From Larus michahellis (Eukaryota; Chordata; Aves; Charadriiformes; Laridae): a stretch of DNA of 64,000 nucleotides. Numbering within the stretch: the stretch's first letter is position 1; each line of letters starts with the position of its first letter. Of the stretch, positions 24,701-36,358 are shown piece after piece. A program made the position numbers and the translations under genes. The notes below the pieces were generated by a model, which saw nothing but the letters and a program-made list of their open reading frames with translations, was not told the origin of the DNA and searched no databases. The stretch lies in contig NC_133896.1 in assembly GCF_964199755.1 (NCBI RefSeq), positions 86,412,215-86,476,214 on the forward strand. The letters are read 5' to 3'.

Positions 24701-27554
24701 CATGAACACAGCTATATAGGCTTCCATACCCCAAATACAGCCCGGCCAGTGCGAGGGGAGCACAGGCATGAAAACAGACAGGACTTGGCTCCCCTAATGT
24801 ACTGCAACCCCTTGGATGGGCTGAGCAAGCAACACCAGATCTCAGCACCCTCCTCTCCCCTGACCCACTCCTGCCCAGCTTCCAGCCTGCTGTCACGACC
24901 GGGTGGCACCGCCTGCTCACACCTTGGTGACCGAAAGGGAGCCAGGGAGGGCAGAAAATACAAGAAAATGAGGGAGGATGCAGAGCAGGGAGAAGCCTGG
25001 CAACGTAGGGGAAAACATGGAAAACTATGGTGGTGCTAACCAGCAGCAGGGATGACCCATTCCAAGATAACCAAAACCCAATGGCAAATTTTGCCGCTCA
25101 GAGATTAACTCCTCCCTTTTGCTGTTTATTTTGAAACCTCAGCAGCTTTCAGTATGGTGTTTTTTTGAAGCCAAGATCAAGTCAGGGGAGATCCCAATCA
25201 GACAGGAGCATTGTAAGAAGGGCTGAAGAGTAATATGTAAGAAACGATAAGGCAACATAGACACACAGTACCTTTGGTCAAAAAGTAGGATCACAAGAGC
25301 AACAAGAACAAAATCCCCCTTAGTCCTGCCTACAGAGTTGAACCTCTGTGTTGTGACATCCAAGTAAGAGTCAACTAAGGAGGCTGTGAATCTGCTTTCT
25401 TTGCTTGATCCCAGACCTGTGCCTCTACAAACTGTGGTGTTGATTCCCCAGCACCTCTCTGGAAGCCTCTGTGGGAAATCAAGCCACCTCCAAGGGCCAT
25501 GCCAGCCAACTGCTAGGACTCAGACATGAGCTGATCACCTTGTGGGACGGCCACAGCACTAATAATAGCAATAACCAGAATAGCCTAATATCACAATAAG
25601 TGGAAACAGGACCTTATATGGTTAAGGATCTCCATCTGCTTCAAGCTCCACGGCTGGGACTACCAAAAGGAGCCTAAGTGAGTTGGACACCTATACTCTA
25701 CTGAGCCAGGGACTATGAAGGGCCCAATTTGCCCAGCCCAGCTTCCCCTTATGCACTACACTTAATACTTCTAATGATCAGCCACCTGTAAAGGTCTGGA
25801 AGCAGCCCACTGGAGAAGCAAACAAGGCTCTGGGCAGAGTGTAGGACCCACCCCAGGGCTGTGTGTCTCTATCCTTGCGCATCTACTTGTCCAGCAAAAT
25901 GGCCACTGATGGCCTGGGAGGAAAACTGGTGGTCTTTGGCTAACAATGCCGTGTCAAGCCCCAACTCTTAAGACAGCATTAGGGATCATAAGAGAAAATG
26001 CAGAATAGCATGGAGATTAATCTTCCACAGTTTCATGCAAAAGACCACTTAAGAATCCCTTTGAGAGAGATAAGAAGAATTCAGTTTAGATACTCTGGAT
26101 GTTCCAAAGAACCTCAGGGGGACTTCCAGGTTTTTACCCTATTCTTATGATTTTGCTACAAATAGCAGGGACTGTTTGGTGTCAGGTGCCCTGCACAAAA
26201 AACAGAGAGACCTTTTTTAAAGTTAGAGGGTTAGAAATCAGGAATCTAAATCTGTTTCTTGATCCTCTAACAGCAAGTGCCCCGAATTCCCAGAAGTGCT
26301 GAGCAACCGTGGCTCGCACCGCAAAGCCTAGACAAAGTGCTACGCAGCCTGCCAGCAAAATGAAGTGAGCTACAAACCTGGAAGCCCAAATGACCCGTTT
26401 TTTTACAAATCATGGTTTCCTGACCTGGTTGTTCATGACTGCAAAAAATTGAAGCGTAGATCCAAAGCTTGTGCCTTAAAAAAAAATCCAGGCTGGAAAA
26501 TTCACCATAAGAATGTGAATAGAGAGGGCTGAGGTTCCCCCCCCACACACCCCCAGATGACTAATGAAGAGCTTTCAGGACACCGCGGGAAAGAACTAAG
26601 AAAACAACTATGACATGTGACGCAGCAGCCACATTGCACAAAACTGACGCATAGCAGTAACCCACAATCCTCCTTTATAGGTTTGGAGGGAGCAGGTGAC
26701 AAATGAGCCAATGTTTTGATGCTGTAAAGGCTCTCCGGTGGAGCAACAGTCATCGGGCTCCAAGATCGTCAGCCGGCTCAAGGCTGCCTTCAGCACAGTA
26801 CCTAGTGGGTGAGGTCTCTTGCCTGCAGGCTATTGAAGCACAACATGTTTAAGATCCTCAAGATAAGTAAACCTGAGGTTGCCTTGTTTTGACTGGAAAG
26901 AAGCCTCCAGCATTAGAAGCAGAAGTGTTGAAAAAAAAGTATTTTCTTCTTCCACCTCCTGCCCCATCCTGGAATCTGTACAAATTTTGGGAGCCACATG
27001 TAAATTTTCAGGTCTTTGGTACGCTGTGAAATAACACATCAGGACTAGGAAAAAAAGAACTCATGAAAAATGAGAGAAAGGCTCATTTCAAATCAAATAA
27101 AGGAGAAATCACATACTATTTCTGGGAGGATCAAAGGAATATTTATGTCACGATTATGATAATAAAAAATGTGCACTTAGAAGCCATTTGGGAAGCCCCT
27201 ATTAGTCGACCTTGGCTGGTTTGATTAATGTATTTCCAGATATGCCCCTTAACAGGATTGGATGCTCTTTTATCAGTCAACACAGAAGTAAAAACATGCC
27301 TTTACAGAAACACTGCTGACCACACAAAGAAACAACTGGAAACAGTCGCTTGCACTTGCTGCTGCTCAACTATCTGTACTACAGACCTCTCAAGAGTCTT
27401 CCTCAATACTCAGGGCCTCTCAAGTACTTCAGTCTGCCATGACCAGCTATGGGAAAGGAGGGAGGAGAGGACCAGCTGGTATAACAGGTCATGCTATGGA
27501 AAGAGGCCACGGAACTAAAGTGCAGGAAGGGAGTGTGCAAAGAGAAGAAAGTCC
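15777..27554. other. large non-coding region
   Basis: Nearly 12 kb with no exon I can recognise. It holds homopolymer and simple tracts: G-rich at 17164-17180, T-runs at 18763-18771 and 18791-18805, a T-rich stretch at 19529-19560, a C-run at about 19763-19773, and an A-run at 23768-23780. A small CpG-enriched patch lies at about 21165-21310. Open frames are short, overlap on both strands and lack family signatures. Confidence 0.5.
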
Positions 27555-28660
27555 CAGGAACCACAGACTGGTTGAAGTTGGAGAGGACCTCTGGAAGTCA
27601 TCTGGTCCAGCCCCTCTGCTCAAGCAGGGCCACCTACAGCCAGTTGCCCAGGACTGTGTCCAGGCGGCTTTTGAGTATTTCTAAGAAGGGAGATCCCACA
27701 ACGCCTCTGGGCAACCTGCGCCAATGCTGTCACCTTCACAGTAAAACAGTGTTTTCCTACGTTCAGATGGACCATCCTGTGTTGCAGGTTGTGCCCATTG
27801 CCTCTGGTCCTGGATGGAGCCAGGCTCCTCTTTGCGCCTTCCCTTCAGGTATTCATATACATTGATAATACCCCCCTGAGCTTTCTCTTCTCCAGGCTAA
27901 ACAGTCATAGCTCTCTCAACCTTTCCTCATTGGAGAGATGCTCCAGTTCCTTCATCATTTCAGTGGCCATTTGCTGGACCTTCTCCAGCATGTCCATGTC
28001 TTGTACCGAGACCACAGAACTACACACAACACTCCAGTCATGTCATGGTGACCTCACCAGGGCTCAATAAAGGGAAAGGATCACCTCCCTCACCCTGCTG
28101 GCAACACTCTTCCTAATGCAGCCCAGGACACCATTAGCTTATCTGGCAAGGAATGTTGTTGGCTCATGTTCAACTTGTCCACCAGGACCCCCAGGTCCTT
28201 TTCCAGCTGTGCAGCCCCCAGCATATACTGGTGCGTGGGGTTGTTCCTCCCCAGGTGCAGGACTTTGTACTTCCCCTTGTTGAACTTCACAAGGTTCCTG
28301 CCAGCTCATTTCTCCAGCCTGTCCAGGTCCCCCTGGATGGCAGCACAACACTCTAGCGTATCAGCCGTTCCTCCCAGTTTGGTGTCATCTGCAAACTTGC
28401 TGAGGGTACACTGCGCCCCATCATCCTGATCATTAATTATGTTGAACAGTATTGCACCCAGTACTGACCTCTGGGGTACTCCACTAGTTACTGGCCTCTA
28501 ACTAGACTTCTAACTAGATCACCACCCTGAGTCCCAATCTACCTCACTGTCTGCTCATCCAGCCCACACTTCAATGGCTTTTCTGTGAGGATCTTATGGA
28601 AGGCAGTGTCAAAAACCTTCCTGAAGTCAAAGTAGACAATATCCACTGCAAAGACAGGAA
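27555..28660 (-). mobile_element. CR1 LINE fragment, 1.1 kb, diverged
   Basis: On the minus strand this carries a long piece of CR1 ORF2. 'DIVYFDFRKVFDTAFHKIL' (about 28645-28590) is the RT palm motif block. A FADD catalytic motif is encoded at 28381-28395, followed by 'NKGKYKVLHLGRNNP'. The 3' UTR ends near 27555 with a decayed tail. Several frameshifts and stops separate the blocks. The divergence and the different 3' end suggest an older subfamily than the ATTCTATG copies. Confidence 0.88.
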
Positions 28661-29137
28661 CACACCTGCAGGTAGCAACAAACACCTCAGCTGTGGTGCA
28701 GTGCTGCAGCCACTGTCTGGTACGTCCCTTCACAGGACATGCTGCTGATCACTGGTCCCAGCAATCCATGTTTATGGGTTCACATATGCACGCTCCATCG
28801 ATGGGGTCACAGCAGATGTTATATGGGGTTGTACAACAGGAGAGAACCTGCAGTGCTGAACCAACTGAGATGCACTCTGAGCTGCTGAGAAGTGTGAGAT
28901 GAGAACCAGCTACATAAGCCAATGTACAGTGTCATTGCACAAGGACAATGCACATTGATAAAAGCAACATTATGCACTATACATAAACACCATGGCTGAC
29001 AAAGTTAAGAGGTGAGTGACAGTCTAAAGTGGCAAGGAGGGTGGGGTTGGGCAAAACCATACTGGCTCTGATGAAACAAGACGGACGCCCAGGACACCTC
29101 TGTCACCTGAGCTAAGCATCAGGTAGTTGAAAAGATC
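28661..29137. other. non-coding DNA between CR1 fragments
   Basis: Nothing recognised. The left edge may be eroded CR1. Confidence 0.4.
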
Positions 29138-29326
29138 ATCATAGAATCATAGAATGGTTCAGGTTGGAAGGACCCTAAAGATCATCTAGTTCCAACCTCC
29201 CCTCCACGGGCAGGGACACCTTCCTCTAGACCAGGTTACTCGAAGTCCCATCCAGCCTGGCCTTGAACACTTCCAGGGATGGGGCATCCACAACTTCTCT
29301 GGGCAACCTGTTCCAGTGTCCCTGTA
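29138..29326 (-). mobile_element. CR1 LINE 3' end, short
   Basis: Begins with ATAGAATCATAGAATGGTTC, the reverse complement of the CR1 tail. It continues through the 3' UTR ('GACCAGGTTACTCGAAGTCC') to the last ORF2 codons ('CTCTGGGCAACCTGTTCCAG'), stopping near 29326. It is a heavily 5'-truncated copy of about 190 bp. Confidence 0.93.
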
Positions 29327-32300
29327 CTACAGCTAGATGGGACATGTTGCCCTTGGGTTTCATAGAGACTTGTCAGGAGGGGAGAATTGGAAACTCTGGT
29401 TCCCCTCCAGGTTTGAGGGGGCTGTTTGGACAGACGTTTATTGCAAACCATTACAGATGAGCCCCTTTCTGCACTGTCTTGTTTAATCTCTTCCGTATTT
29501 CTGGTTCCCCGTTCCATGCCTTTTTTTCCTAGTTAGCTACGGCACATTTCTCATCTCTGTTTCCCGGCAAGACAGCCAGATCTCTTATCTCTACACCCAC
29601 TCTCTCTCTGTGCTCCTGCTTTTACTGGTCCTCCTCCGGTCTGCCTTCTTCATCACCCTGGCCACCAGTCAGCCTTCCACTGACTCAGCTTCATTTTTAA
29701 CAACCTGCTCATATTCACCACCGCGGTCCCTCCGTGCTGCTTGATCCGTGCTCTGACAGTGCAGCGCTGATGTGCAAAAGCTGGATCCGACGTGAGAAGC
29801 TGTGGTTTTGCCCTCGCCTGTCCCTCAGCGTCAGTTTCTTGGTAGGGATTGCCACCACACGCCAAGGAAGAAACCCTGGAGCGCACTCTGTACAGCAATG
29901 GAGCGGAAGCCATGGGATGAATACGGAGAGCTCTGAACCCATGACAAAATGTGGGCTTAGAGGTGGTGTTCGCAGCCATCCTGACCCGAATGGCCAGTAC
30001 TGGAGCAGCTTCACCGTGAGGTACAGTGGCAGAGATGCAGCGCTCACACAGCAGAGGCAGTACACCACGCAACACGAAAAATATCAAACCCACAGCAATT
30101 TTGCATTCAGACATTCCCCCGCCCTCCCCACAAATTAGTCAAGAGCAGCAGGAGACAACAGCTGTCAAAAACCCTGCTCTCTTCCCTGGTCTTTTTTTTT
30201 CTGCATCCCTTACCTCTATAACGACAACAGCCTGACTTCCCTTCCTCTGCAGGAGAAACTGTACATTATTCATCCAGCGAAGGATAAATTAAGACCATCA
30301 CAGAAGTACTCTGCCTGCCCGCAGGGCTAAGCTTTCTGCCAGACCTCAGCGCCACTGGCAAGGCACGACAACATCCCAATAAAGATAATAATTAATTAAC
30401 AATCTTTCACACTCTGAACTTTTCAATCTGCATAGCTTTCTGACTCCGGGAAGCCAGGATTTTAGCAATGCCCGCACCATCTGTCTTTTGTCTGCGGAGG
30501 AATTTATCCCTGTTTTCAGACGCCAGCAGGGAAACCGGGTCTGTTTAGCATTCTCACCTAGTTACAGTCAGTATGCTCTGTGCTGCTACTGGAAATGAAT
30601 GTGTGCCTCTTGCCTAGACTTAAGAGAAGACGCTGTGTGCCAATTTTATTATTTTTTTTTAATATTCCATTGAAAAACATGATTACTTCAAATCTGGGGA
30701 TTGTTTTATGGAGACTTCCTTACTTGGTAAATAATGCTACATCTGCCTTGTTTATTTGTTGAAAGAAATGGCAACAATGATTTAAATGCTTAATTCAGAG
30801 GGAAGTGGGAAGTTTCCAGCATCACACCTAAGACTAATCTCCCTCTGTATCACGTTTTTTCCTCTGCACTGCCGCTGTACATGCTGGGAGTGCTCTCGCA
30901 TTACAGACTTTCCTGACGGATAGGTCAGACGGGAGTGCGGGAACTGTGGGACGGTGGAAAGGATTTGGGAAGGGATACCAGAGAACTGAGTCAGCCCATT
31001 CCTGGCCTGAGCATGCTGCTTCAAGTAAACCTCTTCTCTTGGCCGCCTCTCAGCTTCCTCATATAAGCACAATGTGGATAACAGCCTTCCTCGCTCTTAG
31101 CCAGGTGCATGGAGTTGTAGGGATGAAAAAGCGTGTCCCGAGGATGGTGACCCACTACTGTGGGAACACAGCACACCGCAGTCCCCCGCAGTAAGAAACT
31201 CACAAAAAATTTGGCAGAAAGATGGAACCAGAAGCAGGGGGAGACACAGTGCGGTCCCTGGGGGCAGGTAACGGGGTGGGAGAGGACGAGAGAGCAAGCC
31301 TAGGAATGAGAACGGAGAGTAGAGAGCAGAAGGAAAGAGGGACAAGCGGGAGGGGACATGCATGTTAACAGACATCTGATACACTGCGGCTGTTCATACA
31401 AAGGTTAGTGCAGGGGAATTAGCTGGGGAGCAAGAACCACAGAGGGCAGGAAAGAAGGGAAGGGACCTTGGTTGTTCATGCAGGGGCCAGTCTGGGACTG
31501 GTTTTGTTTGTGAATTTTGTTTGCCCTGTTTGGTTTTAAAAAATCCTGTCCTCATGATTTCCCCTGGGAAACTAGTCAACAATATAACAGCTGACAGAAC
31601 ATCTTTCCTGAAACAGAGACTAAACTTTCTTTTTGTATATCCTATATCCCAGTCTTTGGCTCCTCGTTACTCACGATGTGCCATATGAAACACTCCCCCC
31701 CTTCTCCTCTGCCTTAATACTCTTGAAATGCTAGCAGGCTAGTCCAACCTCCCCGTACTCTCTGCTCCCACCCATCATCTTTTAAACAAACGATGCTGAT
31801 GTCATTTTCCATCCATCTCTTCGGCTCAGTCGGGCAGGCAGCTCAGGGACAACACTGAAAGAAGCATTGGTATGGTATTTCCATCTCATACTTGTGCTAA
31901 CAAACTGATGCCACCGCCTCTGCCATCACCTGCCTCAGCCGTTAAGTTGAATGCTGTGCCTCTCTTTTTTTTTTCCTGTTACGGGGAAAAATTGGCTTGT
32001 GCTTCTCTCTTTTACAACAGAGCATGTGTACCCAGCCTGTAACCTCCAGACACGCTGTAGGAATGAAAAGGCAGCAGACGGTGTCTTCGCTCACAGTTTC
32101 TAACCTCCTTCTACCTAGCACCGAGACAAAAAGCTCCCCTCCTAGCATTTTCTGGGGGTTAGTCTAAGAGTCAAACTTCTGTGCCTGTTTTTAATCTTCC
32201 TTGACACTTCTGCAGCAACGCACATGCCCCCAAGACTTAACTTGTCCCAGCTGAGCTGTTTCAGAGCGCATAATGTGAAAACAGGATAAAAAAATCTGCC

Positions 32301-33029
32301 GTCTCCCTTGACGGTACAGGCTCACTTCAGACCCTGTTGAAAACATAAGCTGTATGAAGAGATGTCCAGCCAACTGGCTAACTGCTTCGGCTGGGGACTA
32401 ACCAGAACCCAGAGTAAACATTTGGGCTGGAGACTAGAAAAACTAACCCATGAAGGATGTTACAGGCCATTGTCTGGGCTATCGCCCCTTGGTGTTCAGG
32501 AGAAATGAGGTAAGTAACTGAAGTAAAAATAAAGAAGTCCCAAGAAAGGTCCTAATATGATTAATGTTGTGTTTGGCTCCTGACTCTCTTCTTCTCTTTC
32601 AAGGTGTCAGGTGATGGGTTAAGGGATGGGAAACTGATCCTGAGAGCTCTTTTTGCAGATGAAGCCATTAGGGTGGTTTTTTTGGTGAGCATGTGCGGCG
32701 TAAGCATTCATTGGTGTTTCCCCAAGGAGGAGAAGGAGGGAAAAGAGGGAGGGCTCGTGCCCTGGTCAGCCTTTGCCAAACTCCTCTCCTCCCTCCGGTC
32801 TTGCATGCTCTGCCACCCTCAGGGGGAGAGAGAAAGAGAGCGGGAGAGAGACAGCTCGTTTCCAAACACTTGTTTCATTCAAACAGCTTTATTTCTGGTA
32901 ATGCTACACTGAGGCTGCAAGCAGCTCGATTGGCGGATGGTGCTAAAACTCTGTCCTGGGCACGCTACCAGCTGGAAGGATATCACAGGACGCTAGCCCA
33001 CCAGGGAGACAGCAACGTTGGCATTGCAA
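29327..33029. other. non-coding intergenic DNA
   Basis: No recognised exon. A block at 29653-30138 is open on both strands and slightly CpG-enriched, but its translations match nothing I know. Confidence 0.5.
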
Positions 33030-33120
33030 CACCGGGGCAGACCGATGCTTCATCCAGCCCAGCGTCCCGCCTCAGACAGTGACCAACACCAGATAGTCCA
33101 GAGGAAGGCATAAAACACCC
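33030..33120 (+). repeat. ancient sauropsid interspersed repeat remnant (tentative)
   Basis: The motif order 'GGCAGACCGATGCTTCATCC', 'AGCCCAGCGTCC', 'ACAGTGACCAACACCAGA' resembles a repeat I know from turtle, crocodile and bird DNA (consensus of the type 'gtccatctagcccagtatcc...acagtggccaa'). Family name and borders cannot be assigned without a library search. Confidence 0.45.
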
Positions 33121-36100
33121 ACCGTGCGCCTAATGGCGTAGCGTTACGGAAGGAGGAAAGCTCTGCTCTTTCACCTGCTGGCCATCAGGCACCGCGCCAA
33201 GGCACGCAGATTTCAAGCCCTTGTGATCTCCCTCTAGCCAGCATAGCCACAGAAGCAGCCTGGTGACTTGATGCAGCCCCCTCCCCTGCCCCCGGACATG
33301 AGCGTGAGCAAAATTGCTGGAAAAGGGTCAAGACTGAAGGTGGAATTTTTCAAAACTGAGCAGAGCTAGCTCAAAACCTCTCCCAGTGACATCGGTACCA
33401 GCCCCCAAGCAAGCCCCAATGTATCACTGAGTATCAGGTCTTTCTTCAAAGAGTTGACAGATCTGGGGCAACTTTGATAGTAGGGAGGTTACAGAAGCCT
33501 TTGCTCTTCCAACTGACCAAAAATGACTGCCTTCACCAGGAAAAAAAAAAAAAAAATATCACAAAACAGAACAAAGCTCTGCACTGTGAGCACCCTCCCT
33601 CACTATCAGGCCTCAGGCGACGCCAGGTGACCATCCAAGCTGGCCCCTGTGGTCCCCAGCTGGAGGCACCAGGCAGACCACCACATTGGAATGGTTGGTC
33701 TATCGTGTTGGATCTCTTCTGTCTCTCACAGTCCCTAGCTTGTATGAAACAGCAAGTCACCTCTTCACGATCTACTTCTCCCCCTCCAGTCCTTTTTATG
33801 CTGACCCATCCCATCCACGCCGACCTTAGGGAATTCAGTTTCATTCCCCATCCACTCAAAGGCCTCATCCAAGTCATGGTGAATGACAGAGTGCAGTACA
33901 GTCTCTGAACTACAGCCTTTCTTGGGTTTAGGCTCTCTCCTATGTTGCTATGTCACATTTTGCTCCACCCCACATAGTAAACAGCCCCTTCAGCAGAAAC
34001 TCAGTATGTATGTGAGAGATACCACGTCTACTCTGCTAAAATATGACCAGCTATAATGAGAAACAGAGGTGTGAACAGAGCTACAAACACTGACAAACAA
34101 CTTTGAACCTAGATCCGATGCTGGGGAAGACACCATAATTTTAATGAATGTTTTCCACAGTGTAACAAACACTGATCCTTGCCTTTTTGGCACTATGTGT
34201 AGTAAGTAGGAAAACACGTAATTACTGGATAATAAGTACAATGAGAAAATTTCACAAAGTTTTAGGTCAGAGGAGAGGTTGGAGGAGGCCAGGTTCACCA
34301 TGCCGTGTCAAGCTTATTTCTTCTGCAGGAAGCTGCACCATACTTAAAAACTCAAATTGTCCTCTGTAGTTTTTAGATGGCCACGAAAGACCTCTGGTGC
34401 CAGGCCACCCTGTACAAGCCCTGCTGCAAGACAGGGTCCACCACCTCTGTTTTGCACTGCACCATGCTAACATGGATGCACAGCTCACGTCTGACTTTGA
34501 GACCACACTAGGCTCTCGCACGTAGGCCCACCATGGAGTCCCTATACAAGTAAATGCCTTTCCAGAGGCAATTTGCAGCCCAGCACACTTTCCTCATGAT
34601 GAGTCAACTTCTCCCCAAAGGGCACTGGCAGCAAGCGCACCAAGCACCCTTATCGCCAAGGGTTTAAAACCTCCTTCAAAGAATTAGTGGTGGCCTAAAT
34701 TGCCCTATGCAGCATTTTAATTATTATTTAAGTGAAAAATTATTTAGCTGTTGAGGTTGCCAAAAAAAAAAATTCTGATTAATGTTTAGATAGATAGGCT
34801 TTTTTGTGCTATTACAGGTAACTCTTTGCTGAAGCACGCTTTGGTCTTACAAATCCATGATCACAGTTGAACAGCCTCATTTTGCTTGGAATGAAGTTTG
34901 GAGTATGTGCAGCCCACCTTTATTGCTAACAGAACAGAGGTGGGGAGACACAGGCAACATCTGCAATGCTAAGTGAAACAGGGTGAGGGACCATTCTCTG
35001 ATTGCGAAGCTAAGTGGCACATGCTGCTTACATCCCTGCAGCGTAGCATTTGGCCCCAGGTACCCATTGAGCCCCATATGGTACTCTTGAGATGTGATTT
35101 ATCTATTTTTTAGTTCAAAGTGGCAACTGCTGCACATCCTGGAGAGTAGCATAAGAGCATGTACAGGTGTTTGAGGGTTTGAGAGTGGAGGGTTTGAGTT
35201 CTTCAGCCTGTTGAGAGGTAGGGCTGAAGAACTGTGTTGCATGGAGGGCACCAGACTTGACACACTCCTATTCACAGTAGCAATCAGAAATGGCCCTTGG
35301 CACATGGTCCTCCCAAACCACAGCAGGGCACCACTCAGAATCTGGCCCACGCTAAAGCCAAGCCAGGGAGCAGGCTAATGCTTATGGACTAGAGGTGACC
35401 AGGAACAAGTGACACACTGGGATTTCATACCCCAGTTTGTGAGAGTAAGCAGTTGAAGATCTAGGATAACCATGACCACTTGTGTCCCCAGTAGGGAGAT
35501 CTCGGACACATTGTGCTACTCAGATCTCACAGGTCTCCCAGATAAACATTAGAGACACTGAGACGCTCTAACTTACATCCTATTTTTCATGGCTTCATGC
35601 CCATATATACACATATACAGAATGAATCAGAAAAAAGAGGCATGGGGAGCACATAACAGCCATAACACGCTGCATTTGTCGCATTCTTAATCAGATGCCA
35701 CTTTTGCTTGCTCTCCAAAGCGAATGAGATTTACCCTCATCCAATCTGCTGTCAAACCTCCCCTCATAGCTTTGGAATCTGTTGGCGTGTTTGGTAGAGC
35801 GGAAGAAATATCAAAGAAAACAATGTTTTCACAAGTTTTGTGAAAACTGGCAGCTGAATAAAGGAAATGCATCCAAAGTAAAGTGCCAGTGCAGAAGGCG
35901 AACGGAGCTCAGTCATGTACTCTAATCTGGCAGCATCCAGCTGGTCAGGCAAGGCATGCATATTTTTAGCCTTACCACAGAGCACGTGTCTTAGCTCGCT
36001 GGGCAAGAGAGTGGGCAAAGGACTCAAATCCTTAAGAAGCTGGTTCATCGTTTCTGACATTTACGGAGCATTGGTTGCACTGTTGTCCCCCTGAGAGAAA

Positions 36101-36193
36101 ATGACTGAAACCCTTTGGTCTTCCCGCATCCTTAATGCTCCTACCAGCTTTGGGAGAGTGGGAAAAAAAGGGCAAAAAAATACTGTCAAATTT
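33121..36193. other. non-coding intergenic DNA
   Basis: Contains an A-run at 33540-33556. Nothing else is recognised. Confidence 0.5.
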
Positions 36194-36358
36194 AGAATCA
36201 CAGAAGGGTTTGGGTTGGAAGGGACCTTTGAAGATCACCTAGTCCAGCCCCCCTGCCATGGGCAGCAACATCTTTCACTAGACCAGGTTGCTCAAAGCCC
36301 CATCCAGCCTGGCCTTGAACACCTCCAGGGATGGGGCATCCACAGCTTCTCTGGGCAA
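36194..36358 (-). mobile_element. CR1 LINE 3' end, short
   Basis: Starts AGAATCACAGAAGGGTTTGG (reverse complement of the tail), then 'GACCAGGTTGCTCAAAGCCC', and ends within the last ORF2 codons at 'CTTCTCTGGGCAAA'. It is a strongly 5'-truncated copy of about 165 bp. Confidence 0.92.
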
